Under the pieces are notes generated by a model. It saw only the letters and a program-made list of their open reading frames with translations, was not told where the DNA came from and did not search any database. Shown in pieces: positions 54,322 through 64,000 of a DNA stretch of 64,000 nucleotides. The DNA comes from Madurella fahalii (Eukaryota; Ascomycota; Sordariomycetes; Sordariales), in contig CM056875.1 in NCBI GenBank assembly GCA_029876055.1, forward strand, positions 8,643,001 through 8,707,000. Direction: 5' to 3'. How positions within the stretch are numbered: the first letter of the stretch is position 1; the number at the start of each line of letters is the position of its first letter. The translations under genes were made by a program, and so were the position numbers.

Positions 54322-55819
54322 TCATGCATTACCTCCCTTCTCTTCGGTGTCGATATGCCAGACGACGTAGTTGGGAAGGCCATAAACGCCATATCCGGCC
54401 CTCTTGGCCATTTTGGCAAATCCTTCTGTTTCCGCCTGGTTTTCAAATGCATAGCATGGGAAGTTTATTCCTGTACCGTGTAAGCTCGGGTTTCAAGAAT
54501 GAGACGGGTTACTACTCACCGGATCGGTGAACATCTGCCTTGACAATGATGTTCACGCCGCCAATGCCGTCCAACTCAATCTCTTCGTCCTTGTTGTTGC
54601 GCCAGTCACCCATCCTGGCCATGTGGGTTCTACCAGTGTCGTACTGCTTGTAGCCTGAAGAAAACCGTCAGTTGGGCCAGCAGGTCAAGTTTATACCGGC
54701 GACCATACCCTCGGCGAGGACGACGTCCTTATCCAGACCCGCAGCTAGCTTGCGGCCCTTATCGGACTCGACCCATGAGTTGTAGTCGACTAGTTCAAAG
54801 TCAGCTGAGGCGCTAAACATAAGACGACGGTAGATCTAAACGCACATCTGCCTTCGATATCGCGGCCGTTCTCGTAACGGTGGAACCAAATGTCTGTACC
54901 GGGTCAGCACCTCTTCCAAAAATCCCATGCAAAGCTTGTCCATACTGGGAACGAGGATGTCCCGATCATGAGCAATGAAGTCCTCAAGGATCTTGTCGGG
55001 GCTGTCCACAATATCCACGTCTCTCCAGTACACCCACGAGTGTTCGGGCTGAAGAGCCGTGGCCAAGAGGTAGTTCCGAGCTCTGCCCATAGCCTTCCGC
55101 CGGGGGCCCTGAGCTTCAAACGAGTGCCGCTCTTTGACCTCCTGGCTGAGTTTGAAATTGAAGTCCTTCTCCACCACCAGGGCGCTCCGAAAGGGAATGT
55201 TGTCGGGCCTCTTCTGAATCCGGTCGAGCTCGGCCGCGAGAACGGCAAGCGTGTCGTCGGTAGAGTCGCCAACTAGGAAGGCAAGATCGATCAGGTGGTG
55301 GGGATAAGTGAGCTTTGCGATCAGTTCAAAATATTTGGAGAGGTATCGAGCACCATCCTTGAGCGGCGTGAGGATGAGGACTCGTTCCTCGTTCGCGACG
55401 GCATTGGTGGTAGACTTGATGGGATTTAGATCGACATGCCGGATTGTTGACGAGTTGACTTTTAGCGGCGCATGGTGATTGAATATTACCGGAGTATGGA
55501 GGTGGGCTTGCCATTTTGCTTGCTCGTCCAATGTCATATCCATAGGCGGTTTTGACGGGCCCCAGCAATAGAAACTATACCAACCACGGACCAGGTTAGC
55601 CATCCGGAGGCCACGGGGCCGACGACGGCCGCGGGGCAATTCTTACCTTTGCAAGTCAGGCGCGGATGTGCTGATGCCGCGCCATAGTAATAGTATCGTG
55701 CCGGCGACGGCGACAAGCAGGAGAAACCGAGATCTGGTCAAGAGCACCCATATCGCTCTCGTAGGCGGCAGGCTCGCTCTAGCCGCCTTCCAGCTGACGC
55801 CGCCTTTAGGGAGGAGCAT
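54322..55819 (-). CDS. ANP1: Mannan polymerase complex subunit, Anp1/Van1/Mnn9 family (closest to Anp1)
   Basis: A Golgi type II membrane alpha-1,6-mannosyltransferase subunit that extends N-glycan mannan. Six exons: 55647-55819, 54946-55574, 54846-54893, 54709-54789, 54520-54654, 54322-54470; introns 72, 52, 56, 54 and 49 nt; 404 aa. Exon 1 carries the signal anchor (about residues 22-45, RSRFLLLVAVAGTILLLW). The GT62 domain has RVLILTPLKDGARYLSKYF, HHLIDLAFLVGDSTDDT, and RRKAMGRARNYLL followed by VYWRDVDIV, whose DxD is the metal site. IWFHRYENGRDIEGR, FDYNSWVESDKGR, GYKQYDTGRTHMARM and GIGGVNIIVKADVHRSG are the late conserved blocks. NFKLSQEVKERHSFEAQGP suggests Anp1 over Mnn9 or Van1. The exon ORF running past the donor at 54945 is artefactual. 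Confidence 0.9.
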
Positions 55820-57597
55820 TCTGAAGCGTCCCGCTGGTCCTCAGCACCACCCGACGATGTTGATGGTGCAACCGGCAGGATACGGGACCGCGCGTCCGTC
55901 CCTCACTGTCGTGCTGGGTGCGCCAACCGTGTGGCACACTAACTGAACAGCTCAGCGGGCCACGCAAGAAATTTGGATAAGCCTTGGCCAAGCGTGACGG
56001 GGGGGGCGATACCGGGTGGCACTGGGCGGCACTGGGCGATGCTGAAAGTAATGATGGATGCAAAACCTGAGCTGGTGAATATCGCCTGCTGTTGCTGCGG
56101 GGCGCGTGGTGGGTAGAGGTAAGGGACCGCTGCTCGTCGTCTGTGTCCCTCTACGGCCGTGTTCCTTTCGCAAGCCCGGGCGCAGGTGGGTGAGAATCGA
56201 AGACAAGCGAACTGGAACCATGCAGCCAGTCTCAGTTGCGTTAGCCACCCCTAGTTCGGTAGGGGAGAGTGCCGGGGTAAGTTCCACTGTGCCAAGCCCA
56301 CCAGAAGCTTTCCCAAGTCCACTTCGACTTCGTACACAAGACACCCTCTACCCATCACCCCCACGCGATTCCAATATCGCAGCGCGCAATCACTGTCCAA
56401 GTAACCTCAAAGAGAGCGGACGCTGGGTGAAAAGCAGCATTCTAACATGTTCAATCAGTTCAATGCACTGCGCGCGCTCTGTGGCGCCCAAGGCTAGCTG
56501 CTTTACCCGGCGATAGGTACATATACTTCTCTCACAGACGGAATATCAGCGGGCCGAGACCTCCATCTCGTTTGATACGAGATTGGATCCAATTGTTGCA
56601 ACTCCAGCCACACTGTTGTTCCGATGCATTTCCCGCAGCTTCGGATTAATTTGCTGCGACACCTATCGTGGTTCGCTTTCCGATGTGCGACTGCAGAGCT
56701 CAGGGATGGGTACCTTAATTAACTGATCCACCAATCCCCCCTCTGTTCCAAAACCTCTACACTACGCACGGCGATTGCCAGCATCTAAGACTGCGAGTCT
56801 AGGCTTCAGCTACCCCTCCAGTGGAGTGTAAATCACGACTTCCATGTGCACATTGTCTCACTCATACCCTGGGTTTTGAGGTCTGGGCCTTACCTTGGCG
56901 GATCCTAATCCTAATGGATCCCGTTGGGCTTACCCCTTCGCTTGTCCCTCTGTGCCTTAACAGTATTGGCACACCTCCTCCAGGGCGGAGGGACAAAAAA
57001 AGAAAACCGAAAAATTAGGAACTAACCCTGGGGGTTGAAGAAAACAAACTGGTCTGTTGAATGCCACAACCGTCACAATAGGATTGTTAAGTTGCACTAA
57101 ATGGAATACCTTTGCTAAACACCTGGTAACACCTGATAGTGGACAAAGGGGATGCTGATAGCCTGGCTCAATTCCATTAGCCTGTCATGGCTTTCAATTC
57201 AGGCGCAACCTTCCCGTTTCCGGAAACCTTGGCATAAGATAACACCGGGATTCGAACTGGCGTGATGATGCAGGTGCTGTTCCAATTGAATTCACCTACC
57301 TGGCCCCTGTTCCACGTGAGCAGGCGACAGCAGCGCGATGACATCTTGTAGGGCGCGTCCCACTTTCTTAAAGGGCGTTTCACCCTCGCAATGCGGGTGA
57401 AGTAAGATTCCCAAGAACCTTCCCCTTTCCCCCCACCCCTTTTCTTTTGGGCAGCCAAAGGCGCCATCTTGCAACCCTGCCAACCTTCGTCTTCCCAAGC
57501 CGGCGGATTACAAATAACTAGTAACCAGTCAACATCCTGGGGCTCGGCCTTGTTCACGTAATCACCTACAGCCTCAGCTGGTTGGCATCCCAAGGGG
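55820..57597. other. Intergenic: divergent promoter region, ANP1 / DNA glycosylase
   Basis: About 1.8 kb with no supportable ORF. A fragment near 57250-57300 on the minus strand resembles parts of a tRNA (B-box-like) but does not fold as one (see rejected items). Confidence 0.65.
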
Positions 57598-58953
57598 ATG
57601 CCAAACCAGTCACTAAACTTCCATCTCGCGCGTCGCCTTACGATACTCTCTACAAGGAATCTATCGCACTTATCGGCCTTGGCCCACTTTCCTGGTCAAG
57701 CATCTGTGGCTTTGAAACACCTACCCGCGGCACTTGGAGTTTTCCCGCGTCGTTGGTCGTCAACCAAAACCGGTGGCATGGCATCACGGAGGTCTGCCCG
57801 CCTTAGGGCGATGGCGAGCAACGCCGAAGTCGCGGATTTAGCACCTCCAACGGCCCTTTCAGCCCCATCCCGCAAGCGGAAAGCGGCAGCGCAGGTCCCG
57901 GTAACCGAAGCGCCAGGGGAAGCCCCGTCAACTCCGCGCCGACGGAAGATCAAGGACGATCTCGAGCCGCCAGAGACTCCCACACCTGACACGGTCAAGC
58001 TCATGGCCGAGGGAGTGCAAAGCGCCGGCATGACGCCGGCACAAAAACCTCGCCCTGCAGCAGTCAACCGCCTGGCCGATCCGAGTCGCACCAACGCCCT
58101 TCTCCGCTCCCCAAAGACCTCGCGCATCATCGCCTCAAAGCCTGTCGCCGCCGTCTCGCTGTCCAAGCTCCGCGAGGGTCACGCGCTAACACCAACGCCA
58201 ACGATTCTGACGACGACGGCCAACATCCTAGAGGAGGCCTGTGCCCACCTCATCAAGGTCGACCCGCGCATGAAGCCGCTCATTGAGAAGCACCACTGCC
58301 GCATCTTTTCTCCGGAGGGCCTGGCCGAACAGGTCGACCCCTTCGAGGCGCTAGCTAGCAGCATAATCTCGCAGCAGGTCAGCGGGGCGGCGGCCAAGTC
58401 GATCAAGGCCCGGTTCGTGGCCCTGTTCGACGATGGCGGCGGCGGCGGCAGCAGCAGCAGCAGCAGCAGCAACAGTGGCGATGCCGCAACCACGGGACGG
58501 TTTTTCCCTCACCCGTCGCAAGTGGCGGCAACCCCGATCGAGAAGCTCCGAACGGCAGGGCTCTCGCAGCGCAAGGCTGAGTACCTGCAGGGCTTGGGCG
58601 AGAAGTTCGCGTCGGGCGAGCTGACGACGCAGATGCTCGCCGACGCGCCCTATGAGGAGGTGCTCGAGAAGCTGACGGCGGTGCGCGGACTGGGCAGATG
58701 GAGCGTCGAGATGTTTGCGTGCTTTGCGCTCAAGCGCATGGACGTCTTCTCGCTGGGGGACCTCGGGGTGCAGCGCGGCATGGCAGCGTTTGTCGGCCGG
58801 GATGTGGCCAAGCTGAAGGCCAAGGGCGGCAAGTGGAAGTATATGAGCGAGAAGGAGATGGAGGAGATTAGCAGTAGGTTTGCGCCGTTTCGGAGCTTGT
58901 TCATGTGGTACATGTGGAGGGTTGAAGAGACGGATATCAGCACGCTGGAGTAA
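57598..58953 (+). CDS. MAG1: DNA-3-methyladenine glycosylase (AlkA/Mag1 type, HhH-GPD)
   Basis: A base-excision-repair glycosylase that removes alkylated bases such as 3-methyladenine. A single exon encodes 451 aa from the first ATG. The HhH-GPD domain (about residues 205-450) includes VDPFEALASSIISQQVSGAAA, the hairpin LTAVRGLGRWSVEMF and the catalytic Asp388 in VFSLGDLGVQRG, all intact. FRSLFMWYMWR is the conserved C-terminal helix. A Gly/Ser insertion encoded by GGC and AGC repeats (about 58435-58475) splits the domain. The first 60 residues are Arg/Leu/Ser-rich with no acidic residues (ARRLTILSTRNLSHL, PRRWSSTKT), like a mitochondrial presequence. Met61 (57778) and Met72 (57811) are in-frame alternative starts that would give a form without it, beginning ASRRSARLR. 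The middle region is basic and disordered. Confidence 0.92.
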   Translation: MPNQSLNFHLARRLTILSTRNLSHLSALAHFPGQASVALKHLPAALGVFPRRWSSTKTGGMASRRSARLRAMASNAEVADLAPPTALSAPSRKRKAAAQVPVTEAPGEAPSTPRRRKIKDDLEPPETPTPDTVKLMAEGVQSAGMTPAQKPRPAAVNRLADPSRTNALLRSPKTSRIIASKPVAAVSLSKLREGHALTPTPTILTTTANILEEACAHLIKVDPRMKPLIEKHHCRIFSPEGLAEQVDPFEALASSIISQQVSGAAAKSIKARFVALFDDGGGGGSSSSSSSNSGDAATTGRFFPHPSQVAATPIEKLRTAGLSQRKAEYLQGLGEKFASGELTTQMLADAPYEEVLEKLTAVRGLGRWSVEMFACFALKRMDVFSLGDLGVQRGMAAFVGRDVAKLKAKGGKWKYMSEKEMEEISSRFAPFRSLFMWYMWRVEETDISTLE

Positions 58954-61504
58954 GCGGGGCAGCGTTTGTCCCCCCTTCGCCGCATCCTGACGACCTCGCG
59001 ATGCTTGTGCCCCTCCTTAGCAGCTCCTGTAAGAGCCACCAATGGCATGCCCAGTCGGGGTGGTGTCGCTAGGAATCAAGCTTACCGTCAATGCAGCGGC
59101 TTCCGCCACTGCCGGCAATCCCTGTCGGTCTTGGAAGGTCGTCCGTTTCGGCCTGCCTTGGTTGACATACGTAAGCTCGACAACGAATTTCTCGAGACTG
59201 GATTGGTTTGAAGTGGTGTATGTTTCAGCGGCCCCCCAGTGTGCAACAACAAATACGGGCTTAGTTCCCCGTTTCCTGCAACAAAACCGGAATTTCAGCT
59301 TCCTTTGACGGCGTGCTTTTCGGGGATGCAAGACGTGCCTGCACGATGGTCACCCGGCGGACCTATCATCATAGCTTCCCAGTTTCTTCCTCTGGTCGCC
59401 ACGACAGCGCCCAGGAAACATGCCTTAACTGGACTTGCGCGATGGGACCTTGTCGGAAGGCGGTTACGGAAGACATAAGCGTTTGGTATGGCATCTGTCG
59501 GTTAAAGACCCGAATCAACAACACAGGCCAGAGAGCACGGAAGATCCCATTGCAGAAGATGCATGGCAAAGAAGCTTACGCAAGCACTAAAACCTGCCAG
59601 CTGTGATGCCTCGTTTTGTTGCACAGGTGCAGAGCATCGCAATGCGCACAAAGTCTTAGCTATTGATGGACAACACGAGGCACATGTGCTGCGCTGTCAC
59701 GATGATGGCACGCGTGGAGGGTCATGCACAAAGCACAAGAGAAGAACCTCGTCCTACGGTGGATGGAAGGAAGAAATCTCCGGCTTGCGTAGACTTTTCC
59801 AGGCTGGCCCAGTGCGGCAGGAGGAAACATATCGCAAAGAGGGGCCCTTGTTATGTTTCGGTGTCCTGTTTCATATCGACAACCGAGAATGTCCAACTTG
59901 GAGAAAGAATGGTGCAGAAAACCTAAAGGGGGCAAAAAGGGCCAAACTTGAAAGGGAATGAGCCTGGCCGGGGTGAGCGTAACACACGAGATTCGCAATC
60001 AAGATTCCGGTACGTTAGCAGCGCGGCAAGCCACCCGCTGCCCGCCCACAGATGGGACGGCTGCCAATGACTTGGACGTGCCCTGCCACTAGTTGATTGG
60101 CAGGAGCCCTGCCATCCCAAGCCTGCAACAGTTCATGGCCGCGCATGCGTCTCGGGGGGTTGGAGAAAGTGGGATGGTGATAATTGTCGTGGGGACCGCC
60201 TCCCATCAATCGCGCTGAATCCGCGCTGAATCAAACCCACAAGGTGGAGTGATTCCCTTCGCTCTGACCAATCCAGGACTGCTTCGGCCGTATCGCTCAT
60301 TTTTCTGATTTTTAAGCTCGGGGGCCTCCGAGCAATTTGGTCGATGCGACGGGCTTATCGTGGGCGAGGCAAGGTAAACAATTCATCAGGGCGTTTCACC
60401 TCGGTGTTATCCCGTGTGTTTCTCCGTTGGTGACAACGTCATAAATCGAGAAGCAGGAAACTTGGGTGGGATCAGCACCTTTCGGATGTCCAACCTGCAT
60501 CCTGCATCCTGCAAGTTTTCAATGCTATTACTTCGTACTTTGATACCGCTACAACGATGGGCTCAAAGCCCAACGACACAACGAGTTTTATGGTCCGACG
60601 GACTCTTTGTTCGAGACCATGTGTTCGTGCTTGGACCGAGGAAGGACAATCTCGCCGCTGCAAGATCGGCCCCTGGCCAGCCAAGACCGTCATCGACGTC
60701 GCCGGCCGCCCAAGGAAAAAGGAGGGCGTGCTCGGCGAAGCTTGGAAGTTGGCCGATGAGCAGGGGTGTCCTGGTCCAAGGGCAACCCAACCTAGCCCAC
60801 AGGACTGTGGTAGTGACACCGTCCTAACCCTGTGAGGTGATGAGGGCCCACCCCATCATTTCAGCCAGGTACGGGTGAACCGGAGAGAGGGTGTTGGCAT
60901 CGACCGTTTGTATCGTGCTGTTTGGAGTTGGAGGGATAAACGGCTCGTACCCAAATCAACCGCGAGAGTCTTATTGTGCCTCTCTGGAATACCCAGCGTT
61001 CAGGTAATCGGGGCAATTGAGTAACGGTCGACCTTGTGTTTCCCGAGAAGCTTGATTGACGGGGGCACTCAATCGGCGGTTGGCGGGCATCCACTGGGGC
61101 GTTGCTAGTGTGGTTGCAGTTCCCCACCGATACTGCAGGGGCGTGCCCGTATCCAGAACGGCCCTCCTGGCAGTAATTTAGCTCCAATTACCCCTTCCTT
61201 GCAGGTTTCTGCTGCGTTTTCTACCCCTTGGACAGACTGCTCTCCTTCCCGTTTTACATCACTTTTTCCCTCCTCTCGTTAAGTTTCACTTCGATTCACT
61301 CGTTACTCTCCTTCTGGAAGAGAAAGAGCAGGAGGTCCAACGAAGGTCGCTCGCTCACTCTCCTTCCACATTCCGAATTGAAACTTGATTCTTCTCGTCA
61401 CCGCGTCGACAATTACCATCGAAAGACATTCCAGCAGCCCGCCGCTCGATTGAAGAAGAGGTGCGTTGGCATTTGAACCTTGGTCTCACACAACGCCCAT
61501 ACAT

Positions 61505-61566
<62 letters not shown>

Positions 61567-61998
61567 ACGCATACACACACACGTTGGCGGGGCAAGAAGA
61601 CTGGGAGAGCGTCGCCCCTCGCTCTGAGCGTTGCGGCGCTCAACTACGTGAAGCCACGGCGTTTGACGAGTCGAGTCGCTTTAAACCGGCCCATCCCACC
61701 GTCCACAACACCTACCCTCACGCGCAAACCCCGGGAAAGGACGGAGAAAGTAGATTAGGCAGGCAGAAGGCAGAGCTCTTTGGCCCGGGATTCGCGTGCG
61801 AGAGCGCCCTCTATCGCGAACCGACTTGTCGAATCTTTTACCCAGATCTGTCTCTTCTGCTGGGTTTGCGAAGCGGCCCATTGACTCGCTACAAATACCA
61901 GCTCCACCTCCACTGCACATTTATCCTTCTTGTTCACCTCCGGTACTTTGCAGAATCAGCATTCTAACCGCGTTGACCGAATAATAGTAGTCGACAAC
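58954..61998. other. Intergenic: 3-kb region upstream of ECM33-like gene
   Basis: The longest gene-free interval. Several ORFs of 80-137 codons occur on both strands but show no domains, and none can be joined to a convincing neighbour. The last ~800 nt are pyrimidine-rich and contain the CA repeat, consistent with a long promoter/leader for the cell-wall protein gene. Confidence 0.6.
61506..61582. repeat. (CA)n microsatellite, about 27 uninterrupted units
   Basis: A perfect CA run from 61506 to 61559, followed by a degenerate CA-rich tail to about 61582. It lies about 440 nt upstream of the ECM33-like start. Confidence 0.97.
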
Positions 61999-63337
61999 AT
62001 GCTTGTCAAGCATCTCATTCCGGCCCTCGCGGCAATCGGCTCGGCCGCAGGTGAGTGCAATACAGAGCCAGATACACAAGCTACGGAGGCTAACCCAGTT
62101 GCCGCTTAGCCCAGTCTCGGACTTGCACTGTCTCCACTACGACTATCCAGAGCCAGGCCGAAGCCACCGAACTCGCTGGCTGCCAGACGGTCAGCGGCAC
62201 CGTGGTGATTGGTAGCGAGGCTGCCGGCAGCATCCAACTCAACGGTCCCGAAGTCATCACCGGCGGCGTCACAGTCCGCAACAACTCGCGGATCGAGACG
62301 GTGTCAAGTGACACTATTGAGAGGATTGAAGGCGCATTCACGCTCAACGATTTGAGCCTACTGCGCAGCGTCTCGTTCTCGGCGCTCACCACGGTCCAAT
62401 CGATTTCGTGGATATCCGTCGGCGTGCTGAATAGTGCGACCCTCGGACCCCTGACCACGGCCGATGAAGTCATTCTCAGCGACACTTTCCTCGAGGATCT
62501 GAGCGCCTTCAACCTGAGAACTGTGAGGAGGTTCGATGTGAACAACAACCGCCGCCTCCAAAGCGTCGATCTCCAGTTCAGCACCATTGAGGAGAACCTC
62601 AACATCAAGGACAATGGTCTCGAGCTTGAGGTGTCGCTGCCCAACCTGATTTGGGTTGCCGAGATGGCCATTGCCAACGCCAGCAGTTTCTCGGCGCCGC
62701 TGCTGAGGACTGTCAACGGCACTGCCAGCTTCGACCAGAATCTCTTTGAGACCTTCAGCCTGCCGAACCTCACCTCAACTCAGACCGGCGACATCTCATT
62801 CGTTAGCAACGGCAACCTCAACAACCTGACGTTCCCCGTCTTGACCACTATCGGCGGCGGCCTGCTCATTGCTAACAATACCCAACTGGCGAGGTTGACC
62901 GCCTTCCCCAGACTCGAGGAGGTTGGCGGTGCTGTCAAGCTCCGAGGTAGCTTTGATGAGTAAGTTGTAAACTGTCTCTATTATGCTTGAGTAGCCATGG
63001 ATTGCTGACAATACACGCTCCCAGGATTTCATTCCCCGCGCTTGACTTGGTTGCTGGCGCCTTTGACGCCGCGAGCACCAACGATATCTCTGAGTCTTGC
63101 GAGGCTCTGGCTCCGCTTGCTCCCCGGGATGAAGGCGGTGAGGGCCATGTCCGGGGGACCTATGCCTGCAGCAGCGACGTTGAAAATGCCAACGAGGATA
63201 CCAGCTCCGAGACGTCCGATGGCGACAATGGTACCGATGGCGGTGATGGTGATGATGAGAACAGTGCCGCCGGCGTCGCCCTCAACACGGCTCTCTTCGG
63301 CCTTGTCGCTGTTGCCGCCATTGCTTCGGCGCTCTAA
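61999..63337 (+). CDS. ECM33: Ecm33-like GPI-anchored cell-wall protein
   Basis: Fungal Ecm33-family proteins are GPI-anchored surface glycoproteins with receptor L-domain-like repeats, needed for normal cell-wall structure. Exons 61999-62050, 62110-62959 and 63025-63337; introns 59 and 65 nt; 404 aa. The N-terminal signal peptide MLVKHLIPALAAIGSAAAQS is split by intron 1. The body has a cysteine start (SRTCTVSTTTIQSQAEA) and leucine-rich L-domain-like repeats: ELAGCQTVSGTVVIGSEAAG, FTLNDLSLLRSVSFSALTT, SVDLQFSTIEENLNIKDNG, PNLTSTQTGDISFVSNGNL. Many N-x-S/T sequons are present. A Ser/Asp/Gly-rich spacer leads to a hydrophobic C-terminus (ALNTALFGLVAVAAIASAL) preceded by ENSAAG, a typical GPI-attachment signal. 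The protein is at the usual length and intact. Confidence 0.93.
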
Positions 63338-64000
63338 TGATGGAAAACATGCCCCTCGGCGTCCTACGGTGTTTTTACTGCTAGGTCGGGACAATGCAAG
63401 TCGGTTGTCTTGGCACGGATACCGCCGGCTCAAGCCCGCCCATCACACACTCTCTCTAGTTTCTTTGATACGGACTGTCTGGAGTTTTTCTTTTGCTGCC
63501 GGTCTGGGCCGCCAGCACAGCCATGACGCGCCACAACTACAAACCGGAACCCATCCGATAGACTTAATATCTCGCTCTATACAGACACCTGAACAAAAAC
63601 CGATTTCCCTTGCCTGCCAATCTCTGTGATTCGAAGCCTCCCTTTGCGTCCAGTCTTCGCTTTACTTGTTTGGAATGTGTTCGGCGCAAGGGAGGAAGGG
63701 GGCACTCGCAGGCATCCAGTCGTGGCGGCGGGTGGTGTGCAAGTTGTCAATGGGAAGGTGGCAGATCCGGCTTCATTGGCTCCCGGGCCAGGAGATCTTT
63801 CGTGTTGGGTTGCTCCAGAAGTAAGGTTTTAGTACTACTGCGGACAAAACTCAGCCGATGAGTGGAAGAGGTGGAGTTGTGGGTATCTTGCGTGCTGCGT
63901 GTTACTTGTTACTTGTTGTTTGTCTATTTCCGTATCAAGTTTCCTAGAACCGTTGTAATAGTCATAGGCGCAGAGTGTTTTGTCGAATTGTCCGGTGTCG
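63338..64000. other. Downstream flank to window end
   Basis: 663 nt after the ECM33-like stop. I see no supportable gene, RNA or repeat. Confidence 0.65.

Noticed and set aside
57240..57310. Minus-strand tRNA-like sequence with B-box AGTTCGAATCC and organelle-like D-loop TTCAATTGG
   Set aside because: The T-stem does not pair (three of five mismatches), no acceptor stem is found and the AGGTG/CACCT stem has the wrong geometry. At most it is a decayed tRNA or mitochondrial-DNA fragment.
59563..59961. 133-codon ORF with several cysteines in the 3-kb gap
   Set aside because: No domain, no family start, no splice partner, and unconvincing composition.
60414..60827. 137-codon ORF upstream of the ECM33-like gene
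   Set aside because: No recognisable domain, and overlapping ORFs of similar size in other frames suggest chance openness.
1..64000. Transposons, RIP-mutated repeats, secondary-metabolite cluster, CRISPR or viral sequence
   Set aside because: I looked for transposase or reverse-transcriptase motifs, long terminal repeats, PKS/NRPS signatures, regularly spaced repeats and viral genes, and saw none. AT-rich blocks are short and local.

Overview
The window is nuclear DNA of a filamentous ascomycete, most likely a Sordariomycete and possibly Chaetomiaceae-like. The evidence is compact genes with many short GT-AG introns (39 reconstructed, mostly 49-97 nt), GC-rich coding sequence, Neurospora-like mitochondrial subunits and a fungal tRNA-Glu with a small intron. 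I cannot name a genus from the sequence. I see no transposon ORF, secondary-metabolite cluster, CRISPR array, prophage or other mobile island. It looks like an ordinary housekeeping stretch of a chromosome arm.

Layout, left to right. 1-12 kb: the 5' half of ATG2 (-, runs off the left edge), a polyamine-oxidase-type amine oxidase (-), a cytochrome b5/acyl-CoA dehydrogenase fusion (+) and the seven-zinc-knuckle protein Gis2/CNBP (-, six introns). 14-26 kb: the Sae2/CtIP DNA-end resection factor (+), a Ubp3/USP10-type deubiquitinase (+), a GT8 glycosyltransferase (+) and the RNA exonuclease Rex3 (-). 27-35 kb: prohibitin 1 (-) and complex III subunit QCR8 (+) from one short divergent promoter, the lipin phosphatase catalytic subunit Nem1 (+) and a small four-helix membrane protein (+). 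35-46 kb: NHP2 (-) and eIF2B-beta/GCD7 (+) as a divergent pair, a 793-aa protein of unknown function (+), the N-terminal acetyltransferase NAA10 (-), an SDR (+), tRNA-Glu(CTC) (+), LTO1 (+) and the complex I 21.3-kDa subunit (-). 47-64 kb: a PrxQ/Dot5 peroxiredoxin (+), a mitochondrial NAD+-type carrier (-), QCR7 (+), an Anp1-type mannosyltransferase (-), a 3-methyladenine DNA glycosylase (+) and an Ecm33-like GPI cell-wall protein (+).

These genes form no single pathway. Mitochondrial inner-membrane genes are nevertheless over-represented (PHB1, QCR8, complex I 21.3 kDa, NAD+ carrier, QCR7), and several neighbours are divergent pairs sharing a short promoter. Gene models were built by hand from splice signals, reading-frame continuity and family conservation. 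Exon phases were checked arithmetically for every multi-exon gene.

Part 2 found no clearly new system. The best leads are fine structure within known genes: a 20-nt micro-exon inside a zinc knuckle of GIS2, a uORF whose stop overlaps the NEM1 start codon, in-frame stop-free introns in the carrier and NHP2, alternative starts that may dual-target the DNA glycosylase, an Lto1 lacking the expected terminal aromatic residue, and the uncharacterised PPxY/RGG/coiled-coil protein.
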